36,403 nucleotides of DNA, taken from assembly GCA_964432985.1 (NCBI GenBank), contig CAYSPT010000051.1:1-36403 (forward strand), in the 5' to 3' direction. Position 1 is the first letter of the stretch; each line of letters begins with the position of its first letter. Below the pieces are notes generated by a model, which worked only from the letters and a program-made list of their open reading frames with translations, did not search any database and was not told the origin of the DNA. This document shows, in pieces, positions 23,498 to 35,700 of this stretch. This DNA is from CAYSPT01 sp964432985. Its GTDB lineage: Bacteria > Muiribacteriota > CAYSPT01. A program made the position numbers and the translations under genes.

Positions 23498-26400
23498 GTG
23501 GACAGATTGAACGAAATCATCTCCGATCTGGAGAATCCGGTCGAATCGACCAGGATACGGGCCGTGGTTAACCTGGTCAGGTCCGGTCAACCAAAGGTTA
23601 TTCCCCACCTCGAACGAAGTGCCGAGCACGATGAGAGCCCCCAGATCCGCTATTTAGCCCGCAAGGGGTTGAAACTCCTCAAAGACAGGGCCTTAAACAG
23701 CGAACAAAGGAAAACCGAGGTGGAACATTTCGGACGGGACGCCGGGCACACTGTGACCGATCTGGTGAAATCGCACGACACCGAGGAACGCCGACGGGGA
23801 TTTCAACTGGCCGCCTACCTGAAGGATGCTTCTCTATATCCCTTATTGGAAAACGCTTATATCCGCGAAGAGGTGCCGATAGTAAAACCCTCCATGCTCA
23901 GTGTGCTGACCATCCTGGATAAAGAAAAAGCCATCCCCCACATTCGGGAAGCTCTGAAAAGTCCCGAGCACCGGCTGCGGGCAGCAGCCGTAGAAACAGC
24001 TGGTATGGTCATGAGCGATGAACTGGTGGACTGTATCATTCCCCGCCTCAACGACCGGGACAACCGGGTGGCAGCAAACGCTGCCCTGGCTCTGAAAGAG
24101 CACGGTTCCGCTGCGGTTCTGAAGTCCCTGGAGCGAATGCTCGATTCACCTGATGTCGGCCGGCGCGACTCAGCGGTCTTTGCCCTGGCCGAGATGAAAA
24201 GTGAAGCGGCCCTGCCGCTGCTGGCCCGGGCCTGCCTGGACGACATGAAAACGGTCCGGGGCAAAGCGGTAGAGGGACTGAAAACTCTGGCAGAACGCGG
24301 AGCGCAGCAGGCCGGAGAGCTTCTGGAAAAAGTTCGCCGGGAAGACAAGGAAGGTTTGGCGGATTTTTTCACACTGGCGGCCGGTGAGTCAGTAACGGTA
24401 GATCTGTACCACGAAGACTTTTCCGTGCGGCTGCAGGCGGTGAAAGATCTGGTCAAATCTGCCAACCACTCCATGTTACAGGACCTGAAAGAGGCTTTGC
24501 AGCAGGAGCATGACACCTTCGTTGCATCCGCCATGGTCCGGGCCCTCGGTGAACTCGGTTCCAGCGATGATATTACCGCTGTAACCCCCCACCTGGAGAG
24601 CCGCGATCCGAGAATCAGGGCCAATGCCGTGGAGGCTGCCGCCAGACTGGCTCCCGCCGGAGACACGCTCAAGCTGCTGCTTCCGACCTTGAAAGACGGT
24701 AACAACAGGGTACGTGCCAACGCGGTGGTGGCGCTGGCAAAAATATTTCCACGGGAAGCTATTGAGGCCCTGCGGACAATGGTGGAAGAACCGGATATCA
24801 GGATGAAACTGAGCGCCGCATACGCCTGCCTGGAGACCGCCTCGGATGAAGCGGTCGAACTGCTGAAAACCATGGCCAGCGAGCGCGACCTCAGGATAGC
24901 GGAAAAAGCCCTGACATCGCTGTCACTACTGAAAGACCGGGGGCACCCGGCTGCAACCGAAGCACTGAAACAGCTGGAGAAACGAGACGAAAACCTGGCT
25001 GACACTGATTCTTTCGTTGCCTTCGAGGACGGTTCGGTCATTCACCTGACCCCGGGACCGGATACGGAATCTACCGGTGATGATGAACAACTGCCCGGAC
25101 AGATGTCGGTCATATCGCCTCTCAAATCGGAGTATGGGCTCGAGAGCAACGTCGACCTTCATCAGCCTGAAGAATCAGTATTTCACAGCTCCTCCACCCG
25201 TGATAAATACGTTATTTCCGGAGAGGTCGGCCGGGGAGGGATGGGGGTCATTCTCAACGCCGTGGACACCGACATCCGCCGGGAAGTAGCCATGAAGGTT
25301 ATTACCGGCCGCAGAGGCGAGTCCCGTGACTACCTGGAGCGGTTCGTAGGGGAGGCGCAGGTGCAGGGGCAGCTTGAGCATCCTAATATCTGCCCGGTCC
25401 ACGAGCTGGGAGTAGACCGGGACGGCCGGGTTTATTTCACCATGAAGATAGTGAAAGGCTCGTCGCTGGCGGAGATGATCAAGCAGGCCAGGGAAAGCGG
25501 CGGGACCGCCGATTCCAGGCGGCTCACCAACGCTTTGAACATCTTCCTGAAGATCTGTGACGGCATGGCGTTCGCTCACTCGCGGGGGGTTATCCACAGG
25601 GACTTGAAGCCGGACAACATCATGGTGGGAGACTTCGGAGAGGTGTACGTCATGGACTGGGGTTTGGCCAAGATAATTGGCCGCGAGGACGACCGGATGG
25701 ACGGGCTGGTTATCACCGACCGCTCCGAAGAAGACGGCGAGATGAAGACCATGACCGGCTCCGTGGTAGGAACCCCTTCCTACATGCCTCCCGAGCAGTC
25801 AAAAGGAATAGTGGAGGAGATGGACGAGCGGTCCGACATCTACTCTCTGGGAGGACTGCTGTACGAGCTTCTGTCCCTCGAGCGGCCCTTTACCGGGAAA
25901 ACTCCGTGGGAAATACTGGAGAAGGTCACCGGAGAGCCTCCTGTTCCTCCATCGACGCAGGCTCCGGAACAAAACATTTCCCCCGAGCTCGACACCGTGG
26001 TGCTTAAGTGCCTGGAGAAGGACAAGGAAGACCGGTACGGATCGATTCAAGAGCTGAAACACGATGTGGAGCTCTTTCTTTCCGGGCGCCCTATCGAGGC
26101 CATGGAGTACAGTCCATGGCAGGTGTTCGCCAAGTGGATGAGCAGAAACAGGGTGCTCACGGCAGCCATCGCGGCAGTCGTGTCGGTCATTGTCGTTTCC
26201 TGTATCGTGGGATACATAAACAATGTTGAGAAGAAAAATATAGCTGAAGAAGCCCTGGTAAAAGTTAAGAGAGAGAGCGACCGGACAAAAGATGCGCTGG
26301 CGCAGGTTGAAGAGCAAAAACTGATAGCTGAAGCAAATGAGAAAAAAGCAAAGATAGCCCAGGCAGATGCGGAACAGCAGAAATCAATAGCTGAAGACGA

Positions 26401-28588
26401 ACGGCACAAAGCCGAGGAGCGGCTGGTAAAAAGCCTGGTTTCCGCGGGAAGACTGGCGGAGGACAACCGCAACATCCGCGAGGCTATGGAGCACTACAAA
26501 GAAGCAAAAGCCATAATGCGATCTTTAAAGAAGCCTATACACCCTTATATAGATCTGGATATATGGAGAGCCGTGAACTGCGGTGGAGGTTTCCAGACCA
26601 CGATAGCCAGAATCCCCTTTAAAACCGATGTCAGGGCGGTGACCTTCAGCCCGGACGGCAGGTCCCTCATTATCGGATGTGACGGACAGGGTGATCCGAC
26701 CAATCCCAACCATCCGGAAAGCACCGAGCTGATATTCCTGTACAACCTGGATTCGGGAAAACTGTCTCCCCTTTCGGATACTGATGGCTTCGGCGTATTG
26801 TGCCTGAGCACCCACCCGAAGGATAACAAGCTGGCTTTTGGCAAACGATTGGGAGCGGTGAAGATCTGGGACCTTGCCCAGCCCCCACGGTTGTCCTTCC
26901 TGGGGATCCATCGGAAAGATGCCAATTTTGTTGCCTTCAGTCCCGACGGAAAGCTGCTGGCTTCCGGGGGGGAAGAGAAAACGGTGCACCTCTGGGACCT
27001 CCAGCAGCAAACAAACCTGAAAACAATTGCCGATTTCAAAAGGTCTGTTCTTTCCGGTGTCTTCAGTTCCGACGGGAACTACCTGGTGACCGGTACCCGG
27101 AACTACGTGGTCAAGGTCTTTGACGTGGCAACGGGTGAGTTAAAAACCACCCTGTGGGGGCACTCCGATCACGTGGATACGGTAGCCGCCAGTCCCAGCG
27201 GGAAAATCATCGCCTCCGGAAGCCGGGACAACACTATTAAAATCTGGGATTTCGAGAGAATCAAGACCGATTGGAAGCGCACGGAGCCCGTGACTCTGAG
27301 GGGGCACGGTGAGAACGTAGAATCTATCGACTTCAGCCCCGACGGCCAGGTGCTTGCCTCTGGAAGTGCGGACGGTACGGTAAAACTCTGGCAGGTGGGA
27401 AGAAAAGAAGAAGCCACCACCAGTATCCTTCACACGGTAAAAAAAACCGCCCTGACCACCATACGGGATCACAGTGGAATCGTGTACGGGGTCGCCTTCA
27501 GCCCCGACGGCATGCTCCTGGCTTCAGGAGGCAAGGACGACAATGTCATCGTCAGGCACGTGGGTGACATCATCACGATTCCCTTCACCTTTGAAACCGG
27601 TACAATGAAAGGCGGAACCAGCCAACCGGCTACTGCCACGGGATCTTTTTCCCTGAAAGTGGATTCACTGGCTTTCAGCGCGGACGGTAAAAGAATCTTT
27701 GCCGGCCCCGATGGCGACGGAGCCGCACCTATCAGGTCCTGGGACACCACTGGAAGACCGGTCCATACCTTTCCCGGGCACTGGCGCACCGTGCTTTCCC
27801 TGGCCGTTTCCCCCGATGGAACCCTGCTGGCATCCGGCAGCCGCGATGGGGCCTTAAAACTCTGGGACATCGAGAACAACTCGTACATCACCACCTTTGA
27901 CAGGGGAGGTTTCTTCGCCCTTCTCACCGACCAGGACTACGACATCCACACTCTTGGTTTCAGCCCCGACGGGACCCTCTTGGCGGCGGGCACCAAGGAC
28001 TGCTCGGTGGACATCTGGAACGTTTCATCCAGGACTCTCGTCAGGTCACTGAAGATATTCAATGATGATATAAAAACCCTGGTCTTCTCTCCCGACGGTA
28101 CGAGGCTGGCAACGGGTGAAAAGAACGGTGCTATTTCTCTCTGGGATGCTTCTTCGAGCCAATTGCTGAAGACCACATGGGGACACGAAGGCAATGTCTA
28201 CGACCTGGCGTTCAGCCCGGACGGGAAACTATTGATATCAGCGGGGCAGGACAACTTTCTCAAGCTGTGGGACGCGCATACGCTTGCACCTTTCGGTCAA
28301 CTCGAAGGCCATAGAGGCGATGTGACGTCGGTCTGCTTCCGGCCGGACGGGAAACTGATGGTTTCGGGAAGTGTCGATGACACGGTGAAAATCTGGGACA
28401 CGGCGACCTTCAAGTGCCTGGAAACCTTCTCAGAACACAACGGCGACGTCACCGACGTTCTGTTCAGCCCCGACGGAAAGCTCCTGGCCACAGGCAGCGC
28501 CGACCGGACCATCAAGCTGTGGCGGTTCGGTGACATCTTCAAGCCGCTGAGTTTCGCGCCCCGGGACACGCATGAAAAGCAGCCCTGA
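23498..28588 (+). CDS. HEAT-repeat / Ser-Thr kinase / TM / 14-blade WD40 protein (paralogue B)
   Basis: 1696 aa from GTG 23498, 7 nt after GGAGGA. The N-terminus then reads MDRLNEIISDLENPVEST, aligned with the starts of paralogues A and D. An in-frame start at 23468 is rejected. HEAT repeats run to ~490. The linker motif TDSFVAFEDGS starts at 504. The kinase has glycine loop GEVGRGGMG at ~575, lysine in VAMKV, HRDLKPDN at ~700, VMDWGLA and GTPSYMPPEQ. The TM is at ~886-907, followed by a long charged coiled coil, a TPR-like bridge (HPYIDLDIW) and 14 WD40 blades at ~1043-1685. Some blades are irregular (PNHPESTELIF and GPDGDGAAPIR insertions). Catalytic residues are complete. Its 3' end overlaps the start of paralogue C by 17 nt. 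Confidence 0.92.
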   Translation: MDRLNEIISDLENPVESTRIRAVVNLVRSGQPKVIPHLERSAEHDESPQIRYLARKGLKLLKDRALNSEQRKTEVEHFGRDAGHTVTDLVKSHDTEERRRGFQLAAYLKDASLYPLLENAYIREEVPIVKPSMLSVLTILDKEKAIPHIREALKSPEHRLRAAAVETAGMVMSDELVDCIIPRLNDRDNRVAANAALALKEHGSAAVLKSLERMLDSPDVGRRDSAVFALAEMKSEAALPLLARACLDDMKTVRGKAVEGLKTLAERGAQQAGELLEKVRREDKEGLADFFTLAAGESVTVDLYHEDFSVRLQAVKDLVKSANHSMLQDLKEALQQEHDTFVASAMVRALGELGSSDDITAVTPHLESRDPRIRANAVEAAARLAPAGDTLKLLLPTLKDGNNRVRANAVVALAKIFPREAIEALRTMVEEPDIRMKLSAAYACLETASDEAVELLKTMASERDLRIAEKALTSLSLLKDRGHPAATEALKQLEKRDENLADTDSFVAFEDGSVIHLTPGPDTESTGDDEQLPGQMSVISPLKSEYGLESNVDLHQPEESVFHSSSTRDKYVISGEVGRGGMGVILNAVDTDIRREVAMKVITGRRGESRDYLERFVGEAQVQGQLEHPNICPVHELGVDRDGRVYFTMKIVKGSSLAEMIKQARESGGTADSRRLTNALNIFLKICDGMAFAHSRGVIHRDLKPDNIMVGDFGEVYVMDWGLAKIIGREDDRMDGLVITDRSEEDGEMKTMTGSVVGTPSYMPPEQSKGIVEEMDERSDIYSLGGLLYELLSLERPFTGKTPWEILEKVTGEPPVPPSTQAPEQNISPELDTVVLKCLEKDKEDRYGSIQELKHDVELFLSGRPIEAMEYSPWQVFAKWMSRNRVLTAAIAAVVSVIVVSCIVGYINNVEKKNIAEEALVKVKRESDRTKDALAQVEEQKLIAEANEKKAKIAQADAEQQKSIAEDERHKAEERLVKSLVSAGRLAEDNRNIREAMEHYKEAKAIMRSLKKPIHPYIDLDIWRAVNCGGGFQTTIARIPFKTDVRAVTFSPDGRSLIIGCDGQGDPTNPNHPESTELIFLYNLDSGKLSPLSDTDGFGVLCLSTHPKDNKLAFGKRLGAVKIWDLAQPPRLSFLGIHRKDANFVAFSPDGKLLASGGEEKTVHLWDLQQQTNLKTIADFKRSVLSGVFSSDGNYLVTGTRNYVVKVFDVATGELKTTLWGHSDHVDTVAASPSGKIIASGSRDNTIKIWDFERIKTDWKRTEPVTLRGHGENVESIDFSPDGQVLASGSADGTVKLWQVGRKEEATTSILHTVKKTALTTIRDHSGIVYGVAFSPDGMLLASGGKDDNVIVRHVGDIITIPFTFETGTMKGGTSQPATATGSFSLKVDSLAFSADGKRIFAGPDGDGAAPIRSWDTTGRPVHTFPGHWRTVLSLAVSPDGTLLASGSRDGALKLWDIENNSYITTFDRGGFFALLTDQDYDIHTLGFSPDGTLLAAGTKDCSVDIWNVSSRTLVRSLKIFNDDIKTLVFSPDGTRLATGEKNGAISLWDASSSQLLKTTWGHEGNVYDLAFSPDGKLLISAGQDNFLKLWDAHTLAPFGQLEGHRGDVTSVCFRPDGKLMVSGSVDDTVKIWDTATFKCLETFSEHNGDVTDVLFSPDGKLLATGSADRTIKLWRFGDIFKPLSFAPRDTHEKQP

Positions 28589-31500
28589 TATGAAGAACGC
28601 TTCCGGCAACAATGAAAACAGGCACCCCGGCTTCGAAGGTCTGTCTGATACCAACCCACGCCGACGGCTGCAAGCCGTGCAGAGCCTGACCCGGGAGACC
28701 AGTCGTATATCCACTGGTGAAGGCCCGGCACCTGCCATGGAAAGCAAACCTGTGAGGCAGGATCCGGCCGCCGGTTGGGACATACCCGAATTACTGACCG
28801 CTTTCAAAGACATGCTGCATCGGGAAACCGACAGCTACGTGGCGGCCACTGTTATCCGCTCTATCGGGTTGCTCGGAGGACCGGACGATTTGGAATCTGT
28901 CATTCCCTTCCTATCAGACCGGGCGCCGCGGGTGCGAGCCAACACCGTGGAAATCCTCGGGCGCCTGGGTAACAAAGAGCAGCTTAAACAGCTGCTTCCC
29001 TGCCTGAATGATCTGAACAACCGGGTGCGAGCCAATGCCGCTGTTGCTCTCAACGGCGAATACCCGCAGCGCTGCCTGGAAGTATTGGGAGACATGATCA
29101 GGAACCGGGACACCCGCTCCAGGCTCAGCGCGGTCTATGGCTGCCTGGAGATCGACACCGCTGAAGCGGCGACGCTTCTGGAAGCACTCACACAGGACGA
29201 CAACGAGCAGGTAGCAGCAACGGCAGCCAGTGCTCTGCGCACCATGAACGACAGGGGAAATGAAACCGCCGGCATGATCATCGAACGCCTGGGAGACGAA
29301 TTAGCCGGCCCCGGAGGGACTGATTCGTTTGTCATGGTGAACGACGGTTCGCTGATAAAACTGACTCCCGAACCCGATGCCGTCGGTGCCCAGAGATCGC
29401 TCCTGGCTTCGCTGCGCTCGTCATTCGAGATAAAAGCCAACATCGATCTGAAAAAACCGTCGAGGGGGAGGGGGGACCCTGGATGGGAGCGGGAAGGGAG
29501 CACTTCCGGGAAGCCGGATGGAGAAGAGAGAAAGGCCGAAAAACAATCCCGGACCTTCACCGGCTGGTCCTATATGCGCTCCAGCGATGAAAAGTACATG
29601 GTGGGGGGGGAGATCGGCCGCGGAGGCATGGGGGTCATCCTCAACGCCCTTGACACCGACATCCGCCGGGAAGTGGCCATGAAGGTCATGTCCTGCGATC
29701 GCGCCGTTCCCCGGGAACATATCGAACGCTTCGTGGAAGAGGTGCAGGTACAGGGGCAGCTGGAGCACCCTCACATCTGCCCGGTGCACGAGCTGGGGAT
29801 GGACTCAAAAGGCCGGGTCTATTTCACCATGAAAATGGTAAAGGGCGCCTCCCTGGCAAACCAGGTAAAAAAAGCCCGGGAAAACGAAACACAACCCGAT
29901 GCTCAAGCCCTGACCGGTCTGCTCAACACCTNNNNNNNNNNNNNNNNNNNNNNNNNNNNNNNNNNNNNNNNNNNNNNNNNNNNNNNNNNNNNNNNNNNNN
30001 NNNNNNNNNNNNNNNNNNNNNNNNNNNNNNNGAGATGGATGAGCGCTCGGATATCTACTCCCTGGGAGCGCTTCTCTACGAGTTGCTGACCCTGGAGTCT
30101 CCCTTCGATGGTTCCTGTCCCTGGGACATCATCCGGAAGGTAAAGCAGGAAATCCCTGCCCTGCCTTCCGCGCGCGCCCCACGGCAATTCATTCCGCCGG
30201 AGCTCGATGTGGTGGTCATGAAATGCATGGCAAAAGAAAAAAACGAGCGGTATCAATCAGTCGGCGAGCTGAAGCACGATATAGAGCTGTACCTTTCCGG
30301 GCGGCCAATTGAGTCTATGGAGTACAGCCTGTGGCAGGTGTTCCGAAAATGGGTGAAGCGAAATATAGTTCTGACCGTTTCCATCGCAGCGGTTCTAGCC
30401 ATTCTGGGTTCCTCCTTCACCGTTTCTTACATAAAGATTTCCCGATCGGAAAAAAATGCTGTGCAGGCCAGGGAGATTGCTGAAGAACAGAAAATAATCG
30501 CCGAGCAAAAAGAAAAGGAGGCAACAACTGCCAAAATAGAAGAGGAAATGCAAAAGGAAATAGCTAATGCACAACGGGATCTCGCCCGGGCAAGCGCACG
30601 GGAAGCCAACGAAAGGCTGGTAATGAGCCTGGTCAGCCAGGGAACTTTTCTGGAAGAAAAAGGTGACCTGACCGGAGCAGTCCGCACCTATGAAGAAGCA
30701 CGCAAACTCATTATAGAATACGGGCTTGACCTGTTTCCATTTATTGACCTGATGTTGTGGAAGGCACGTTATTGCAGTGGCGGATACAGAAAACTGATAG
30801 CCAGTTGGGACACCGAAAACAAGGTGTACGCGGTAGATATCAGTTCCGACGGCAACATGGTGGCTTCCGGTGGACTGGACGAGAAAGTCACCGTGCGAAA
30901 CCTGAAGACCGGCGAAATTGAAAGAATTCTCAGTGTCAACGGTGATAATGACATCCACTGTGTAGCGTTCAATCACAACGGTACTCTCCTGGCGGCGGGA
31001 AACGAAAGCGGTTCTATCAGAATCTGGCAACCGAAAACCGGCCGCCTGATAACCACTCTGCTCAAGCACACGGCCCCCGTCCGATCCGTAAATTTCAGCC
31101 ACGATGGCCAACAGCTTATCTCGGGAGGTGACGATGGTAAGATTCGGACCTGGGATCTCGAAACGGGTACTACCAGAACAATGGATTCAGATCAAACCGT
31201 GGCATCAGCGGTCCTCAGTCCGGACAATTCCATATTGGCCGCGGGCGGCCACGATAACACCGTCACGTTGTGGCAGGCGCAGACACACGAGAGACTGCCT
31301 TTCTTATACGGCCATGAAGGTTATGTCAACGATGTCGTTTTCAGTCCGGACGGCGGGCTCCTGGCTTCGGGCAGCAGCGATAAGACGTTGAAACTGTGTG
31401 CGCTGAACAGAAACAACATTCATTCCAGCAGAGTAGTGGCAACATTACAGGGACACGGAGACGAGATACTGGCTACCGCAATGAGCCCCGACGGAAGGTT

Positions 31501-32671
31501 ACTGGCCACCGCAAGCGGCGACACCACCATCAGGTTTTGGGATGTCAGGAAGAGAAAAAGCCTTTCATTTGTAAAAGGGCACACAGATGCCGTGTGCTCT
31601 ATTGCGTTCGGCTCCGGGAAAAATTTTATGGTCTCGGGAGGTAAGGACTGCAAGGTGAATGTCTGGGATATGACGGATACTGGGAACATCATTACCATCG
31701 ATACCCAGGGTTGTCCCGTATCATGTCTTGCCTTCAGTCCCGATGGAACGATGCTCGCCTCAGCTCTCTACATGCCGGCAACCGGGCCGGTCATCTCCTG
31801 GGGAGTGGAAGATGGTAAAAAAATCGCCTCTTACTGGGGACATGCCGGCAGCGCTTACACCATTGCGTTCAGTCAGAATGGGAAAATACTTGCATCTGCC
31901 GGCAGGGATGAAGCAATCAGGCTATTGGATCCCCGGAAAGGGACCGAAATCAGCTCCATGAGAGAAAGAGGAATTTTGTCATGGGCTTTGAGCAAAGTTA
32001 ATAAGCTCGAGAAAAAAAATGTGTACGCTCTCACGTTCAGTACCGACGGGAAAACACTGTTCACAGGGGGACAGGACAGGTCAATCAAATTATGGGATAT
32101 AGAAAACAAGGTTCTTGCCGCAAGTCTGGAAGGCTGTCATGGAGATATCGTGTCGCTGTCCGTACATCCCGAAGGAAGGCTTCTGGCGGCCGGATGTAAA
32201 AACAAGGTCCTCGAACTGTGGGATATCGTCAAACATCGCCGTAGCAGAACTTTTGAGGCACATCAGGGGGATATAAAAGCTTTAGCCTTTAATTACGCGG
32301 GAACGGTACTGGCTACAGGGGCCACCGACAACACCATCAAGTTCTGGAATATTCACGACAAAAATTGGATAAGAAACCCTACAGCTATTTTAAAAGGTCA
32401 CACCGGTAACATCAATTCCCTGGCGTTCAACACCAAAGGGACCATCCTGGCGTCCGGAAGCGGTGACGGAACCGTCAAACTGTGGCTGGTTTCCGATGTT
32501 CTGGATGACGCCAGGAGTTATATCGAGCCCTTGATTACATTGGAGGAACATGACGGAGGAGTCACCTCCGTGGCCTTCAGCCCGGACGGTTCCACCCTTG
32601 TTTCCGGGGGAGAAGATTCTACCATCGTGATCTTTAAACTCGGAAATGTTTTGAAACCACTTAAACGCTGA
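28572..32671 (+). CDS. HEAT / Ser-Thr kinase / TM / 14-blade WD40 protein, short N-terminus, interrupted by a gap (paralogue C)
   Basis: Two reading frames flank the gap at 29932-30031 and together make one gene. Before the gap are HEAT repeats of only ~240 residues, the linker TDSFVMVNDGS at 250, glycine loop GEIGRGGMG at ~346 and the kinase N-lobe. After the gap the kinase resumes at EMDERSDIYSLG, then TM LTVSIAAVLAILGSSFTVSYI, a coiled coil, a TPR-like bridge (FPFIDLMLWK) and 14 WD40 blades. In A, B and D the matching interval is always 91 codons, so the gap should hide 272 nt and the whole protein would be about 1423 aa. The catalytic loop cannot be inspected. About 250 N-terminal HEAT residues found in the paralogues are missing. 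ATG 28572 lies inside the end of paralogue B (28590 is an alternative), and neither has a good ribosome site. Confidence 0.85.
29932..30031. other. Assembly gap (100 N) inside kinase paralogue C
   Basis: Exactly 100 N over the kinase catalytic loop and activation segment. The frame changes across it, which a 272-nt gap would restore. This is the best-conserved stretch shared by four paralogues, a likely cause of the assembly break. Confidence 0.97.
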
Positions 32672-32677
32672 TATAAT
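32669..32677 (+). promoter_or_regulatory. Possible extended -10 promoter for kinase paralogue D
   Basis: TGATATAAT is a perfect TATAAT with the TGn extension, overlapping the stop codon of paralogue C. TTGAAA lies upstream at 32651-32656 with a short 15-nt spacer. Paralogue D could therefore have its own start as well as read-through from C. Confidence 0.4.
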
Positions 32678-32706
32678 TGTCCTTGAGATGCACGGAGGTT
32701 CACGAA

Positions 32707-35700
32707 GTGAACACATTCGAAGAGCTGCTGTTCGATCTGGAAAATCCGGTGGAGGCCACCAGGGTCCGGGCGGTGGTGCACCTGGTCAGGTTTAACAGTA
32801 TCAAGGCCATCCCCCACCTCGAAGGAATAGCGGAGCGTGACGAGAGCGCCCAGGTGAGGTACCTGGCCCGCAAGGGACTCAAGCTTCTCAGAGACAGAGC
32901 CCTGAGCAGCCAGGGGCCGGGAACCACGGAGGATTTTGCCAGAGACGTGGAAGAGGCTGTCACCAGGCTCACGGCTTCTAACAACACCGACGACCGCCGC
33001 CGGGGTTTCGAACTTGCAGCGCGAATCAACGACCCCTCCCTGTTTCACCGCCTGGAACAAGCCTACCAGGCGGAAGATGTACCATTTTTAAAACCCATGA
33101 TGCTCGGAGTCCTGGCCATGCTTGACGGTGTCGCATCCCGGCCCTACATCCTCGAAGCCCTGGAAAGCCCCGAGCACCGTCTTCGAGCCAGCGCCGTGGA
33201 AGCCGCCGGCCTGATCCAGAACGATGATCTGCTGCAACGGGTGCTGCCCCTGCTGAGGGACCAGGACAACCGGGTGGCAGCCAACGCCGCGGTGGCCTTG
33301 AAAGATTTCGGTTCCATCAAAGTGCTGGAAGCCCTGGAGCAGATGCTCGAATCGGAGGATGTCAACCGGCGTGATTCCGCGGCTTTCGCCCTGGCACACC
33401 TGAAATCGGAAGCCGCCCTCTATCTCCTGGTGAAAGCAAGCCGCGACCCGGCCAAAACAGTGCGCAACAAGGTGGTAAAAGGGCTGGAAGCACTGGCGGC
33501 GGAAGGATCTTCCGAAGCGGCCGAGGTACTGGAAAAGATACTGAAAGACGACGAAGAGGGGCTGGCCGATTATTTCGCCCTAGCTGCTGCCGACACCACC
33601 GCGTCCTATCTGGCCCACGACGATTTCAGTGTCAGACTCAAGGCGGTGAAGGACATCGTCAAAGCCGCTGACGGTACGAAGCTTCCCGCTCTCAAGGAAG
33701 CCTTGAAGCGGGAACGGGACACCTTCGTCAAATCGGCCATCATCCGGGCCGTAGGAGAACTGGGAACAGAGGACGAAGTAGAGACCATCACGCCCTACCT
33801 GATCGACCGGGAGTCACGAATCAGAGCCAACGCAGTGGAGGCTGCCGGTCTCCTGGCCCGTGAAGACGACACCCTGAAACTGCTTTTCCCCGCCTTGAAG
33901 GACAAAAACAACCGCGTCAGAGCCAATGCCGCCGTGGCCATAAAAACATCGTTTCCCCTGGACGCCCTGGAAACCCTGAGAGAAATGGCCGCTTCGGGTG
34001 ATGTACGGATGAAACTGAGTGCCACCTACGCCTGCCTGGAAATCGGCACCGACTCGGCGGTTGGCCTGCTGGCCAACCTGGCGCGGGAACAGGACCTCAG
34101 AATATCCGAGAAAGCGGTTTCTGCCCTGGCGCTGCTGAGAGACCGCGGCAGCGCCGCAGCCGAAAGGGTGTTGAGCCGGCTCCAACTCCCTGCGGATGAT
34201 TCTCCCGCTTCCGACTCCTTCGTCTCCTTCGAGGACGGATCGCTCATCCGTCTGACTGCGGAGCCGGATGAGAGCCAGACCGGCACCCGTCACCACAAAC
34301 CGGTTTCGGTGGCTTCCTCGCTCAGGATGGAGTACGGAATCGAAAGCGGTATAGATCTGCTTGACCCAGAAAGCAAAGGCAGCTTAGAGCCCCTGTCGGC
34401 ATCAGCTGAGTCTTCAGACAAACCGGGAAAGAAATCCATCGCTTCAGGTATCTTCACCGGTCTATGCCCGGGTGCCGGGATCGACAAGTACATGATGGCC
34501 GGTGAGGTTGGACGAGGCGGCATGGGTGTCATCCTTAACGCTTATGACACCGACATCCGCCGGGAGGTGGCCATGAAAGTCATCACCGGACGTAAAAGCG
34601 AATCACGGGAGTTCCTGGAGCGGTTTGTGGAAGAGGCCCAGGTCCAGGGGCAGCTGGAGCACCCCAACATCTGCCCGGTCCACGAGCTAGGAGTGGACGG
34701 TGACGGCCGGATCTACTTCACCATGAAGATGGTCAAGGGCTCGTCCCTGGCCGAGATCATCAAGCAGGCGCAGGAAGAGACGCAGGAAGCGAGGGAAAGC
34801 GGAAGGACGGCTGGCCAACGCAGTTTGACCGACACCCTGCACATTTTCCTCAAGATTTGTGACGGTATTGCCTATGCCCACTCCAAGGGAGTCATCCACC
34901 GGGACCTGAAGCCGGATAACATCATGGTGGGCGACTTCGGAGAAGTTTACGTCATGGACTGGGGACTGGCCAAGATCATCGGCAGGGACGACGTCATCCG
35001 AGACCACCTGGTGATTACCGACCGTTCCGAAGACACAAAAGAGATGAAGACCATGAGCGGCTCCGTGGTGGGGACTCCGTCGTATATGCCCCCCGAGCAG
35101 TCCAGAGGCGTGGTGGAGGAGATGGACGAGCGGTCGGACATCTACTCCCTGGGGGCGGTGCTGTACGAACTGGTGAGCCTGAAACGGCCCTTTACGGGCC
35201 GCAATCCCTGGGAAATTCTCGAAAAGGCGCTCGAGGAAAAACCACCCGCTCCATCGCAGTTGTCTCCCGAACTGACGATACCGCCGGAGCTCGACTCCAT
35301 GGTGCTTAAGTGCCTGAAAAAACAGAAGTCCGACCGCTATCAATCCATCCAGGAACTGAAGCACGATATTGAACTTTTTCTCTCGGGCCGGCCCATCGGG
35401 GCCATGGAGTACAACCTCTGGCAGGTGTTCAGAAAATGGGTGGAGCGCAACCGGGTGCTGGCCGCCTCCGTGATAACCGTTCTGCTGGTGATTGTCGCGG
35501 CTGCTCTTATTAGCTTCTTCAATGTCCGGCAGGAAATGGAGAGGGCAGTAAAAGCCGAACAAGAAGCGATACGACAGAAAAATATTGCCGAAGAGCAACA
35601 AGCGAAAGCGGTTGAAAGCGAGAAAAAAGCCCTTGACCGCGAAGAGGAAGCCTTAAGGAACCAAGAGGAAGCCCTCAGGAACCAGAAGAAGAGCGAACTT

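Noticed and set aside
23857..25041. 394-codon minus-strand frame opposite kinase B
   Set aside because: Ser/Ala/Arg-rich shadow of HEAT repeats. A similar shadow occurs opposite paralogue D.
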